Part shown: in pieces, positions 9,117 through 18,138 of the stretch
Numbering within the stretch: the stretch's first letter is position 1
How the letters are laid out: each line of letters starts with the position of its first letter
Source: an uncultured Coriobacteriia bacterium
GTDB lineage: Bacteria; Actinomycetota; Coriobacteriia; Coriobacteriales; QAMH01
NCBI GenBank assembly: GCA_959608885.1
Contig: CAUHSG010000010.1
Location: forward strand, 1 to 64,000
Reading direction: 5' to 3'
Length of the DNA stretch: 64,000 nucleotides
Made by a program: the position numbers and the translations under genes
Notes under the pieces: generated by a model
What the model was told of the DNA's origin: nothing
Database searches by the model: none
What the model saw: only the letters and a program-made list of their open reading frames with translations

Positions 9117-10178
9117 CTAGATCATCGCCATTTGGGCGGCACAGCTGTTGTACCAGTGATCCGCGTTGGAGGGGCAATAGGTAGCAGCAGCCTCGCGAGT
9201 CAGGTAGCCGCCGTATAGCGAGCCTCCGAGCGCACCAACGACCCTGTTGATGCCTTCTTCCCACGAGCCGAAACTGTAACCTCCGTAGCCCCATGCGTTA
9301 TAGGAGCGATAGCAGACAGCGCCCTTGCTGCTTTCGACGTACGAGATTGCCGGAGCCCAACGCGGGTCGACGCCGTTGTCCCAGGCGGCCGCCGCATAAG
9401 CGACGCCCGTTCCGGACATGGGAGACCCCGAGAGATACGCGTTGATACGCGGTGCCCATTCGTTCACGAACTGCGACTTATCGGACGACCACCCGACGTT
9501 GGATGCATTTGCAGATGAGGCCGAGTTGTTTGCCTCGCTCGCAGCCTGCTTCTCCTCGGCGCTCGCCAAGGAGGAGTTGAGAATGTACTGGTTTGCCTGT
9601 TGCTCGGCAGCCTGAGCTGCGGCGGCGCGTGCCGCCATGCGCTCGCGGGCCTCACGAGCCTGCTGCAGGGAACTCAGCGCATCCTGTGCGGCCTTATCCA
9701 CATCCGCCTTATTGGTCTCGAGCTGCTGTTTCGCACTCTTGAGCTCGTTCTCCATCTTGATGGCGCTTTGAATCTCGGCCGTGTTGTATTCGATGATCCA
9801 GTTGTAGGAGTCGACAATCGCGAGCATGTCGGTGACGCTCGTGGATTCGAGCAGCATCATGAGAACGCTCGATGAGTCGTACTCGTACTTGTAGAGCGCA
9901 CGGATGCTCTCGTCGGAGCGCTCGCGCTGTGCCGGAAGCTTGGCCTCAAGCTCGGCGATGCGAGCATCGAGCTCGGCTATCTCGGCCGCAAGCTCCTCCT
10001 GTCGTGTAACGGCATCGTTATAGGCGTCAGCGCTTGATTTGACCTGAGCTTCGAGCTGATCTGCTTCCTCGTCGGCAAGAGATATCTGCACGAATCCGCC
10101 ACCCGCGAGGAAAACCGTCAGCGCGAAGAAGAGCGCTAGCGTCGTGATGATGCCTCGGTTGAGTGCATGTTGTAGCAA
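9117..10178 (-). CDS. Secreted coiled-coil protein with lysozyme-like C-terminus
   Basis: A 353-residue exported envelope protein. Residues 1-36 are a signal peptide (hydrophobic core ITTLALFFALTVFLAGG). About 37-190 form a long coiled coil of the PcsB/CwlO type, then an Ala/Ser-rich linker, then a C-terminal domain of about 100 residues with GVDPRWAPAISYVESSKG and YNAWGYGGYSFGSWEEGI, resembling lysozyme-like or glucosaminidase domains with Glu in YVESS as candidate catalytic residue. It probably cleaves or remodels peptidoglycan, with the coiled coil as a control arm. It is monocistronic-looking; its upstream region carries tandem repeats. Confidence 0.82.
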   Translation of the reverse strand: MLQHALNRGIITTLALFFALTVFLAGGGFVQISLADEEADQLEAQVKSSADAYNDAVTRQEELAAEIAELDARIAELEAKLPAQRERSDESIRALYKYEYDSSSVLMMLLESTSVTDMLAIVDSYNWIIEYNTAEIQSAIKMENELKSAKQQLETNKADVDKAAQDALSSLQQAREARERMAARAAAAQAAEQQANQYILNSSLASAEEKQAASEANNSASSANASNVGWSSDKSQFVNEWAPRINAYLSGSPMSGTGVAYAAAAWDNGVDPRWAPAISYVESSKGAVCYRSYNAWGYGGYSFGSWEEGINRVVGALGGSLYGGYLTREAAATYCPSNADHWYNSCAAQMAMI

Positions 10179-10380
10179 AAGCTAACCTCGTTTACGCTTC
10201 GTTTCGCGTGCATGTGGGGAAATACTTTAGCGTAAGGCCGCAACATGCTCAAAATCCATCACATTCCCTACATATCCCCTTCACAACTGCTGTTAAGGTG
10301 TTCACGAACATTCCCGTCCCATCAAATGGAGATGTGGCGCCGCGAAAATGAAGTCGCCAGGACATGACAAACGTTGCAGT

Positions 10381-10499
10381 GATGGGAAGTTTCGCGGACT
10401 ATGGCAGATTGCAACGACCATAAGCCGCAAAACGTAGCGATGGCGGGAAGTCTTGCGAGCTATGGCAGATTACAGCAGCCAGAAGCCGCAAAACGCAGC
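10381..10499. repeat. Two tandem imperfect copies of a ~60-bp unit
   Basis: Copy 1 at 10381-10438 and copy 2 at 10439-10499 share GGGAAG, CTATGGCAGATT and AAGCCGCAAAACG in the same order; a short piece of a third copy precedes at about 10372. They fill part of the 440-base gap between the envelope hydrolase and serC, where no gene is seen. Function unknown. Confidence 0.75.
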
Positions 10500-10584
10500 A
10501 AGGGCATAGACCGTTGCTCGCACTGTCCAAACAAAAAGGGCATCCGCCTATCGCGAATGCCCCAATGCGTGATACCTGGCCCGA

Positions 10585-10621
10585 AACCAGACAAAAGTGC
10601 CCCGGCAGCAATTGTCTGGTT
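10585..10621 (-). repeat. Family-1 palindrome R4
   Basis: AACCAGACAAAAG ... AATTGTCTGGTT with CCCCGGCA core. Its right end overlaps the serC stop codon (10620-10622). Confidence 0.9.
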
Positions 10622-11699
10622 ACTTGTTGTTGGCCTCGAACTCGCCCATGAAGTCGACGAGTGCCCGCACACCCTCGATGGGCATGGCGTTGTAGATGCT
10701 CGCACGCATGCCACCCACGCTGCGATGGCCCTTGATGTTAGCCAGACCAGCGGCAGTCGCCTCGGCGATGAACTTCTTGTCGAGGTCTTCGTCGCCCGTA
10801 ATGAACGGAACATTCATGATGGAGCGATCCTTGGGGTTGACCGTGCTCGAGAACATGTCGCTCGCGTCAAGGAAGTCGTACAGGAGCTTGGCCTTGGCCT
10901 CGTTGCGCTCCTTCATGACCTCAAGACCGCCCAGCTCCTTGATCCACTTGAACACGAGACCGCACACGTAGATGCCGTAGCTCGGCGGCGTGTTGTAGAG
11001 GCTACCGCTATCGGCATGCGTCTTGAAGCGCAGCATGGTGGGCACGCCGGGAAGGTCGTCGGGAATAAGATCCTCGCGCACGATGACGATCTGGACGCCG
11101 GCCGGGCCGCAGTTCTTCTGCACGCCAGCGTGGATGAGACCGTACTTGCTCACGTCAACCGGCTCGGAGAGGAACATGGAGCTCTGGTCGGACACGAGCA
11201 CGTGACCCTTGGTGTTGGGCAGCGTGTAGATGCGGTTGCCGTAGACGGTCTCGTTCTCGCAGATGTAGACGAAGGACGCATCATCGCGAATGTCGAGGTC
11301 GGAGAGGTCGGGAATCCACGAGAAGTTGTCGCCCTCGCCGTTGACCAGCAACTTGGGATCACCGAGAATCTGGGCCTCCTTGTACGCCTTCTTGGACCAA
11401 CCGCCGGTGACGATGTAATCGGCCTTGCCATTGGTGGCGAGGTTCATGAACACCGACGCGAAGAGCAGCGAGTCGCCACCCTGCAGGAAGAGCACCCTGT
11501 AGTTGTCCGGGATGGACAGCAGCTCGCGCAAATCCTGCTCGGCCTCGGTGATGATCTTCGTGAACGCAGCCGAACGATGGCTCATCTCCATGACGGACAT
11601 GCCGGTGCCCTCGTAGTCGAGCATCTCGCCCGCCGTCTGCTTAAGGACCTCCTCGGGAAGAACCGCCGGACCGGCGGAGAAGTTGTACACGCGTGTCAT
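10620..11699 (-). CDS. serC: Phosphoserine aminotransferase
   Basis: PLP enzyme converting 3-phosphohydroxypyruvate and glutamate into phosphoserine and 2-oxoglutarate, second step of serine synthesis. The 359-residue product starts MTRVYNFSAGPAVLPEEVL, a hallmark of SerC, and keeps EMSHRS and the lysine-site region SDQSSMFLSEPVDVSKYGLIH only in degenerate form, yet overall length and order fit the family. The ATG at 11699 is preceded by GAAAGGAAC. The stop codon TAA is formed at the junction with palindrome R4. Confidence 0.94.
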   Translation of the reverse strand: MTRVYNFSAGPAVLPEEVLKQTAGEMLDYEGTGMSVMEMSHRSAAFTKIITEAEQDLRELLSIPDNYRVLFLQGGDSLLFASVFMNLATNGKADYIVTGGWSKKAYKEAQILGDPKLLVNGEGDNFSWIPDLSDLDIRDDASFVYICENETVYGNRIYTLPNTKGHVLVSDQSSMFLSEPVDVSKYGLIHAGVQKNCGPAGVQIVIVREDLIPDDLPGVPTMLRFKTHADSGSLYNTPPSYGIYVCGLVFKWIKELGGLEVMKERNEAKAKLLYDFLDASDMFSSTVNPKDRSIMNVPFITGDEDLDKKFIAEATAAGLANIKGHRSVGGMRASIYNAMPIEGVRALVDFMGEFEANNK

Positions 11700-11800
11700 G
11701 GTCTAATGTTCCTTTCGTCCTGCTACGACTGACAATCTGCACATACTAGCACTTCAGCACATCCGGAAACGTGCAAAACACACGGAGTGGACAATGCGAC

Positions 11801-11833
11801 ATGAAAGAGGGGCCAGGCAGTGCCCGGCCCCTC
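11801..11833 (-). terminator. Stem-loop downstream of hpf
   Basis: GAGGGGCC (11807-11814) pairs with GGCCCCTC (11826-11833); on the minus strand it is followed by a short TTTCAT tail. It lies about 30 bases past the hpf stop and is a probable intrinsic terminator. Confidence 0.7.
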
Positions 11834-11863
11834 TTGTTGGAAAGCGATGGCGTATCGCGATTA

Positions 11864-12439
11864 CTAGGCGTTGATAATCGGCCTGATGATGCCGTAGCCG
11901 CCATTCTTGCGATGGTAGATGACCTGAATCTGGTGTGCGTCCTGGTCGAAGTAGACGAAGAAGTCGTGGCCGAGCAGGTCGGTCTGCACGAGCGCATGCT
12001 CCTCGGTCATCGGCTCCATCTCGACTTCCTTCAAACGCACAAGCAAATCGTCGTCCTCTTCGGGCTCGGTCGGGATGACATCGGGGATATCGAGCTCATC
12101 GGGCTGGAGATGGCGAATGCTACCCCTGCCACCACGACGCTCCACGATCCTCGTCTTGTACTTGCGCAGCTGACGGGCGACCTTGTCGGACGCCAGGTCG
12201 ATGGCCGCGTACATGTCCTCCGCGGACTCGGCCACGCGAATGACGGCACCCTTGGCGTTGACCGTGACCTCGCAAATGGCGTTGAGCGAAATCGCCGGGT
12301 TCTTCTCGGTGCGCAGCACAACCTCTGCGTCCATGGCGGCGCTGTCGAAGACCTCGAGCGAGCGGCCAATCTTCTCGTCGACATAATCCCTGATGGCGGG
12401 CGTAACGTTCATCTTACGTCCCGAAACTGTGATAGCCAT
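11864..12439 (-). CDS. hpf: Long-form ribosome hibernation promoting factor
   Basis: A 191-residue ribosome-associated protein that pairs 70S ribosomes into inactive 100S dimers in slow growth. The N-terminal domain (MAITVSGRKMNVTPAIRDYVDEKI...) binds the 30S decoding site; the C-terminal domain (DLLGHDFFVYFDQDAHQIQVIYHR) gives the dimer contact, so this is the long form. ATG at 12439 with AAGGAGGTTT upstream. It follows the substrate-binding protein gene by 33 bases on the same strand. Confidence 0.93.
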   Translation of the reverse strand: MAITVSGRKMNVTPAIRDYVDEKIGRSLEVFDSAAMDAEVVLRTEKNPAISLNAICEVTVNAKGAVIRVAESAEDMYAAIDLASDKVARQLRKYKTRIVERRGGRGSIRHLQPDELDIPDVIPTEPEEDDDLLVRLKEVEMEPMTEEHALVQTDLLGHDFFVYFDQDAHQIQVIYHRKNGGYGIIRPIINA

Positions 12440-12472
12440 GATGAAACCTCCTTGATCGTGGGCTGATACGTC

Positions 12473-13474
12473 TTATTCGTCGCCGGCTTGCTGACCCGCA
12501 TCCTCCTCACCTGAGTCTTCCGGCGTGTCGGAATTCGGTTCGTCCGGGTTTGCCTGACCCTGCTGATCGCCGGCACCAAACGCCTTTGCCGGCAATGTTG
12601 CCAGGTCGGTCTTGCCCGCAAGCAGCGTATCCCCATCGGAACCAAGCCACTTGGTCGCGATAACGCGCATGACACCATTCGCGTTAATCGTCTTGACGGC
12701 GGCATTGACCCCGCTGGAAAGCGCGGAGTTTTGCGTGAGGGTTACGGCGTAGATGGGCGTGACGCAATCGGCACCCAGAAAGCCCATGCGGATGATGTTC
12801 TCGTAGTTGCGTGCGAAGTAGTCACCGAGAACCGCATCGGTGACGAGGAACTTCTGCTCGCCATCGTTGAGCGCGTCGAACGCATCCTGCATAGTGGGCA
12901 TGGCAACGACCTTATCGATGCCGAGAAGCTCCTGCACCTTGCTCGCCGCGGTCGTGTCTGCCTGCACGAGCACCTTGGCAGTGCCGGCATTGGCCTGTGC
13001 GGCAACGTCCTCGATGGAAACGGGCTTGTTGGTGCTCAGGCAGAAGAGCGAGAGACCATCAGTAAGGTAGGAGTCGCTATAGGAGACAAGGTCGCCCGTA
13101 CCGGACTTGGTGAGCCCGAGCGCGACATCGACCTGCTTGTTGCTGAGGGCGAAGCGACCACTCGACCCCACATCGACGATCTGCATGCGCAGTCCAAGTT
13201 CCTGGGCGATGGCCGCGGCGACATCGACATCGATGCCAACGGTCTGGTTGCTCGAATTGGTGCCACCGTACGGCGAGTTGCTCGCGTTGATGCCAACGGT
13301 GAGCACTCCCTCGGTGATGGTCGCCGAAGCATCGAGCTTGGGCGACAGATTGCTCTCAACCTGGGTATTGGTTTGGAGCTGGCATGCCGACAGGCCCATC
13401 ACGGCAAACATGCAGGCAACGAGCGCCACGACGACTGCGGATATTCCCTTGTGTTTGATTTGCTTTGCGAACAT
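12473..13474 (-). CDS. Amino-acid ABC transporter substrate-binding lipoprotein
   Basis: A 333-residue lipoprotein of the SBP_bac_3 family that captures polar amino acids outside the cell. Signal peptide MFAKQIKHKG... ends in the lipobox LSAC near residue 31. The family segment VGIDVDVAAAIAQELGL and the second-lobe segment ATKWLGSDGDTLL are visible, followed by an acidic low-complexity tail. ATG at 13474 is chosen because CGGAG precedes it. No permease or ATPase gene adjoins, so it is an orphan binding protein; it may instead sense a ligand. Confidence 0.85.
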   Translation of the reverse strand: MFAKQIKHKGISAVVVALVACMFAVMGLSACQLQTNTQVESNLSPKLDASATITEGVLTVGINASNSPYGGTNSSNQTVGIDVDVAAAIAQELGLRMQIVDVGSSGRFALSNKQVDVALGLTKSGTGDLVSYSDSYLTDGLSLFCLSTNKPVSIEDVAAQANAGTAKVLVQADTTAASKVQELLGIDKVVAMPTMQDAFDALNDGEQKFLVTDAVLGDYFARNYENIIRMGFLGADCVTPIYAVTLTQNSALSSGVNAAVKTINANGVMRVIATKWLGSDGDTLLAGKTDLATLPAKAFGAGDQQGQANPDEPNSDTPEDSGEEDAGQQAGDE

Positions 13475-13787
13475 CTTGCTCCGTTTGTCATGTGCCAGTG
13501 GAAGCGCTCCTCCCAACTGACCTGGTTTTTGACCCCACACTCGCATACAGAAACTTTTGCCTGATACTATCTCACTACTCATTTTCTCGCCCGGGACACC
13601 GTATGTGACCTTAACGGACGGTACGTCTTACCCCTAAGATGCGCCATGCTCGCGACCAGGAAACCCTGCCCGTTTACGTGGATCCTTTCGACCGCATCTG
13701 CCTTGGACTAGAACTGTTTTACCAGCTCGCAACCACAGACTTGGGAGGAGCGAGTCTAGTGTATCACGCGGCAGATAATCGCGTGCG
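13475..13787. other. Intergenic region without recognised gene
   Basis: These 313 bases separate the rlmKL stop from the start of the binding-protein gene, both on the minus strand. They must hold the promoter of the latter. I looked for tRNA, riboswitch and small-RNA patterns on both strands and saw none that I recognise. Confidence 0.5.
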
Positions 13788-16076
13788 CTAGATTCTCCTC
13801 AAAACGAAGCAATGGTGGACCTTGGCATGTCGCTCGAAATCCAAGGGTATGGTCTTGTCGGTGATGTTCACGACCTGCACGCCCGCACGTTCGATCGTCT
13901 CGCGGTCGAGCTTGAATCCACGTAGATTACACGAGAACACCGCAGCACCCCCACGTGTCAGCAAGCGGCTCACGCCGATGAGCAGCTCGGCGTGGTCGCG
14001 CTGGACATCCCAGCCACGTTGGCGCATCTTCGCGGAGTTCGAGAAGGTGGGCGGATCGACGAAGATGAGGTCCCAGCGCATCTTCGTATGACGCGTCTGC
14101 TGGACCCACTCGACGCAATCGGCGCGCACGAACTCCTGATGCCCGTTCATGAGACCGTTGAGTTCCATGTTGCGCTCGCCCCATTGCAGGTAGGTGTTCG
14201 AGAGGTCCACGCTCGTCGTGAACTTCGCCCCGCGCGCAGCGGCGTAGACGCTCGCCGTGCAGGTGTAGGCGAAGAGGTTGAGGAAGCTCTTGCCCGCGGC
14301 AAGCTTGCCGACGAGCTCGCGCGTATCACGATGGTCGAGGAAGAGCCCTGTGTCGAGATAGCTCGCGAGGTCGACTTCGAACAGCAGGCCGTTCTCCTGC
14401 GTGACGAGATGCCCGACCGGGCTGGATGAGTCAGACTGGTCAGCCCAGAAATCTGTCGCCGGGGCTGTTTTGTCGGGTGTTTTGACAGGCATCTTGGAAC
14501 CAGACAAAACTGCCCCGGCGACTTTTGTCTGGTTCGCGTATTGCGAGCCACCTTTGGCGCGCACGCGGCGCTTCACGAAGACGTCGTCTGCGGAAACGCC
14601 GAGTACGACGCTTGCGATGTTGAGGGCATCGGTCATGCGACGAGCAGCCTTGCCGGCATCGATGCTCTTGGGAGGCGCGTACTCGGCGACATGCACGAGC
14701 CACCTGCCCGCATCCTTGCCCGCCCCTTCATAGAGGTCGATGGCCATGTTGTAATCGGGCAAATCGGCATCGTATACACGGTAGGCCGAGACCTTGTTCT
14801 TGGCGGCCCATTTACGACGCTGCTTGTAGACCTTGTTGAGACGGTCGGCGAATTGCTGGGAACCCGCATCGTAAACGGCGATGTCGCAATCTCGCACGTT
14901 CACCTGCGCGCGACGCCCCGCATCACCATGCAGGTCGAAGAGCGCGATTTCGCAAGAAGCGGAACCGTTCATGCATGCGAAGCCCTCGCTGCGCTCCATG
15001 CCCAGGTACGCATCGGCATCTTTGCCACCCACAAGCATGACAGCGCAATCGAGCTGCTCGCATCCGAGAAGCTGTCGCGCAAGCTGCGCATAGCTTGCGG
15101 GCAAGATCGCCTCGGGGACCTCCGTGCCAACAAAAAGACAGCTCGCAAACATACCGCGTGTATCGGCGTGACGAGCAAGAGCGTCATCCAGGGCATCCTG
15201 GCTCGGCGCGAACTCGATGAGCGAAGCAACGGCAGCGGCCCTAGCACGCGCTTGCGCACAGGCTATCTCGCGATCGCGATCATCCGTTGCGTATATCACG
15301 ACCTCTTTCGAACCTTCCTGGGCTCGCATGTCAGCCGCATCGAGCACGTCGGTCCACAGCTTCTCGTCATGCCCAGACCAGCTGGTGAATCCCCAGCTAG
15401 AACGCATGATACCAGGTGCCCTATCACCGGCTATCAGCGCCGCCTCGATGGCAAGCGTACCCGCGGCGCACATGCTATCTACGAGCAGCTCGCCATGGCG
15501 CGCACGCTCGGGCCAACCCGCCGCAAGCAACATGGCCGCCGCAAGCGTCTCGTGTATGAAGGGAGAGGTGCTCCGCATGGCATCACGATACCCGCGGTCC
15601 TCGAGCGAGGTACCCGAGAGGTCGATGTAGATGGTTGCGCGCCTGGCATGCAGGTTCACCTGGATGCGCAGATCGGGATGCTGCGTATCAACATCGGGGC
15701 GTACGCCACGAAGCTCGCGCAAGCGGTCGCAGACGGCGTCCTTCACGCGTAGCGCTGTAAAGCGCGTGTCTCGAAGCTCGTCATTCGCCCCTCGGGCGCT
15801 TACGGCGATGGTCGCGTCCGGGGCGACATGCTCTTCCCAGGCGATGCCACGCACGCCAACATAGAGGCTGTCGGAATCCCTCGCCTCGACACGCCCGACT
15901 ACCAACAGGATGCGGCTCGCAACGCGTGACCACAACAGCGCCGTGTACGCCTGCTCTAACCCAGCCTTAAACGCGACGCCGCCGGTCAGAGGACGAACCT
16001 CGTCCATCCCCAGCTCGCGCAGCTCCTGGCCAAGAACCGCCTCGAGCCCCGTGCCACATGTCGCAAAGAGCTCCAT
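13788..16076 (-). CDS. rlmL: Bifunctional 23S rRNA methyltransferase RlmKL with repeat-encoded insert
   Basis: Fused enzyme that methylates 23S rRNA (m2G2445 and m7G2069 in E. coli). N-terminal THUMP region, then the RlmL methyltransferase with VDSMCAAGTLAIEAAL, then the RlmK part with NLFAYTCTASVYAAARGA and FVDPPTFSNS. At 762 residues it is longer than the E. coli enzyme (702). Residues about 515-545 (NQTKVAGAVLSGS...PDKTAPATDFW) are exactly the translation of two family-1 palindromes, inserted in frame in the linker between the two halves. The gene overlaps nothing and starts 15 bases after the downstream-reading HIBADH-like gene. Confidence 0.93.
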   Translation of the reverse strand: MELFATCGTGLEAVLGQELRELGMDEVRPLTGGVAFKAGLEQAYTALLWSRVASRILLVVGRVEARDSDSLYVGVRGIAWEEHVAPDATIAVSARGANDELRDTRFTALRVKDAVCDRLRELRGVRPDVDTQHPDLRIQVNLHARRATIYIDLSGTSLEDRGYRDAMRSTSPFIHETLAAAMLLAAGWPERARHGELLVDSMCAAGTLAIEAALIAGDRAPGIMRSSWGFTSWSGHDEKLWTDVLDAADMRAQEGSKEVVIYATDDRDREIACAQARARAAAVASLIEFAPSQDALDDALARHADTRGMFASCLFVGTEVPEAILPASYAQLARQLLGCEQLDCAVMLVGGKDADAYLGMERSEGFACMNGSASCEIALFDLHGDAGRRAQVNVRDCDIAVYDAGSQQFADRLNKVYKQRRKWAAKNKVSAYRVYDADLPDYNMAIDLYEGAGKDAGRWLVHVAEYAPPKSIDAGKAARRMTDALNIASVVLGVSADDVFVKRRVRAKGGSQYANQTKVAGAVLSGSKMPVKTPDKTAPATDFWADQSDSSSPVGHLVTQENGLLFEVDLASYLDTGLFLDHRDTRELVGKLAAGKSFLNLFAYTCTASVYAAARGAKFTTSVDLSNTYLQWGERNMELNGLMNGHQEFVRADCVEWVQQTRHTKMRWDLIFVDPPTFSNSAKMRQRGWDVQRDHAELLIGVSRLLTRGGAAVFSCNLRGFKLDRETIERAGVQVVNITDKTIPLDFERHAKVHHCFVLRRI
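14444..14480 (+). repeat. Family-1 palindrome R5 (degenerate) inside rlmKL
   Basis: CCCAGAAATCTG ... GTTTTGTCGGG around CGCCGGGG. The left arm has drifted. It sits head-to-head with R6 inside the rlmKL coding frame. Confidence 0.8.
14498..14534 (-). repeat. Family-1 palindrome R6 inside rlmKL
   Basis: AACCAGACAAAAC ... CTTTTGTCTGGTT around CCCCGGCG. With R5 it forms an inverted pair in the coding frame of rlmKL. Confidence 0.95.
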
Positions 16077-16091
16077 GACAATCCGCTCCGC

Positions 16092-17147
16092 TTAGTTTTT
16101 CGAGAAGAAGCCGTCGATGGGCGGCGGACTTCCGTGCGAACGGCCGGATGAACCCGGCGCGTCGTTATCATCGAAATAGTCCGAAGCGCCGAAGAATTCG
16201 TCGAGTCGCTCGCAGCGCTCGTTGAAACCGTCAGCTAACGCCCAGTCCAGGCCGTAATCGGCGCACGTCTGCTCGTCTTCGTAGAGCAGGGCGAGCGCCT
16301 GGATGTTCATTTCCTCCCCGCCAACGGCCTGCAACAGCTCATAAAGCTGGTAAGCGGTCTCGGTCATGGGGATGGTCACCTCAAGCTCCTCGGCAGTATC
16401 GAGCGCCACGTCGAGCATGTCGAGAAAGGCAGCGATGTTGATGCGTCCCGTGTAATCGTGCCCGAGCACCTGCGGGATGTAGTCGACAAGCGCTCGCGAG
16501 CCACCCGAGGTCGATGCGAGCACGTTGAGCGCGTTCTTCTCGGGAAAACCCGCGATGTGCGCAAGCGAAATCGCCTCGATGGCGCCCATGAGCGAGCCGG
16601 CGAGCGCGATGATGCTGACCATCGCCGCGAACTGCCCGTCACCCGCCGTCTCCTGCGGCATGACGATGGGCGCGAGAAACGGGAACAGCGGCGAGAGCGT
16701 GTTCTTCGTCTGTGGATCCCCGCCCACGAATACGACGGCGCCCTCGCGCTCGCCCACGCAGACAATGGGAGCGTCGAGCACCTCGATGTCGGAGACGGCG
16801 GCAACCGCCTGAATCTCGCGCGCGAGACGCGGGCTCGATACGCTCAGATCGATGCAGAACGTGCCAGGATCCATGAGCTCGAGCAGTCCCTCGTCACCCA
16901 AGTACAGGTTCTCGACATCGGCGGTGGTGTGCAGCGAGGTGATGACAACCTGGCTGCCGAGCAAGGCCTCCATGCGATCGTCGATGAAGGTCGCGCCCAC
17001 TTCGCGCAGGGCCGGAGCTTCGCGCGGATCGTGACTTGCAACGACGACATCGAAGCCGGTAATCTTGAGCTTGGCAATCGCCTCGATGACGGCGGGCTGC
17101 GCCGCTCCGCCAAAGAACGCGATGCGTGTGTCGAGCGGGCTGATCAT
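16092..17147 (-). CDS. 3-hydroxyisobutyrate dehydrogenase-like protein
   Basis: A 351-residue protein of the beta-hydroxyacid dehydrogenase superfamily: Rossmann-like N-terminus, then an all-helical C-terminal domain. The conserved substrate-site segment is seen as VLDAPIVCVGEREGAVVFVGG and the helical-domain start as GDGQFAAMVSIIALAGSLMGAIEAI. The usual nucleotide motif GxGxMG is degenerate (FFGGAAQPAV) and the catalytic Lys of the family (G-x-x-K) is not obvious, so the reaction is uncertain. It ends with a Ser/Pro/Gly-rich tail. Same strand as and close to degV and rlmKL, probably cotranscribed. Confidence 0.75.
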   Translation of the reverse strand: MISPLDTRIAFFGGAAQPAVIEAIAKLKITGFDVVVASHDPREAPALREVGATFIDDRMEALLGSQVVITSLHTTADVENLYLGDEGLLELMDPGTFCIDLSVSSPRLAREIQAVAAVSDIEVLDAPIVCVGEREGAVVFVGGDPQTKNTLSPLFPFLAPIVMPQETAGDGQFAAMVSIIALAGSLMGAIEAISLAHIAGFPEKNALNVLASTSGGSRALVDYIPQVLGHDYTGRINIAAFLDMLDVALDTAEELEVTIPMTETAYQLYELLQAVGGEEMNIQALALLYEDEQTCADYGLDWALADGFNERCERLDEFFGASDYFDDNDAPGSSGRSHGSPPPIDGFFSKN

Positions 17148-17150
17148 CGA

Positions 17151-18092
17151 CTACTCCCCACTGTTGATCTTGTTGGCGATACGGTCGGCAATGGAGATCT
17201 TCTCGCGACGATCGTCGCCCCAGAACACGACGGCGACCATGCCCGGGCCGACATGCGATCCGATGACGGGGCCAATCTGGCTGCGGATGGCGGGGATGGC
17301 GCCCTCGGGACGATCGAGATGCTCCTCGACCCACTTGACGTCACCTTCCGCATCTGCGGAAGCCGTGAGCACGACGCCGTTTGACCCGTGGTCATCGGCA
17401 TGGTTTTCGTCATAGCACTTCACCAACGCCTTGAGGGACTTCTTGCGACCACGGGCGACACCGGTGAGGGAAAGGGCACCATCGAGGTCGAAGTCGAGTA
17501 GCGGCTTGATGTTGAGCTTAGCGCCGATGGTCGCCGCAGCCGCGGGAATGCGGCCACCGCGACGCAGGTATTCGAGCTCGTCAACCGTGAACAGGCAGTT
17601 CACGAACCAACGGGCCTCCTCGGCCCACGCCGCGAGCTGCTTGGCCGTAAGACCGCGATTGCGCTGGTTGATGGCTTCGTAGGCAAGCAGGCCCTCAGCA
17701 ATCGAGGCAAGCTTGGTATCGATCACGTATATCTCGAAGTCGGGATATTGCTCCCTGATATCACCGACGACCTGCTCGACAAGGCCGAAGGTACCCGAAA
17801 GCGCGGAGCTAAAGCCGAGGTACACCGTCGGGGTGCCCTCCTTGGCGTAGGCTTCGAAGCGCTCGGTGATCTCTGAGACGGGAACCTGAGCCGTTCCCGA
17901 GACCTCGCCCTTGCGCATGCGGTCGTAGAACTCCTTGGCGGTCATGCTCTTCCACATGTCGTCGAAGTGCTCGCCATCGTTCATGTTGAACGGGAACTCG
18001 AGGAGGTCGACCTTGGCGTTATCGATAACCTCGGCGGGAAGGTCGCAGCACGAGTCGAGAACCAGGCGGCATTGAATCTTGTCTTCTGTCAT
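17151..18092 (-). CDS. DegV-family fatty-acid-binding protein
   Basis: A 313-residue cytosolic protein of the DegV/FakB family, which binds a fatty acid for phosphorylation by FakA. Seen: RLVLDSCCDLPAEV at the N-terminus, GTAQVPVSEITERFEAY, and LGFSSALSGTF around the fatty-acid carboxylate site. No FakA gene is nearby. ATG at 18092 follows a GGAGAC site. Three bases separate its stop from the HIBADH-like start, implying cotranscription. Confidence 0.9.
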   Translation of the reverse strand: MTEDKIQCRLVLDSCCDLPAEVIDNAKVDLLEFPFNMNDGEHFDDMWKSMTAKEFYDRMRKGEVSGTAQVPVSEITERFEAYAKEGTPTVYLGFSSALSGTFGLVEQVVGDIREQYPDFEIYVIDTKLASIAEGLLAYEAINQRNRGLTAKQLAAWAEEARWFVNCLFTVDELEYLRRGGRIPAAAATIGAKLNIKPLLDFDLDGALSLTGVARGRKKSLKALVKCYDENHADDHGSNGVVLTASADAEGDVKWVEEHLDRPEGAIPAIRSQIGPVIGSHVGPGMVAVVFWGDDRREKISIADRIANKINSGE

Positions 18093-18138
18093 CGGATGTC
18101 TCCTTATCGTCTACGGACGCATCTTCACGTGCCGTGTC

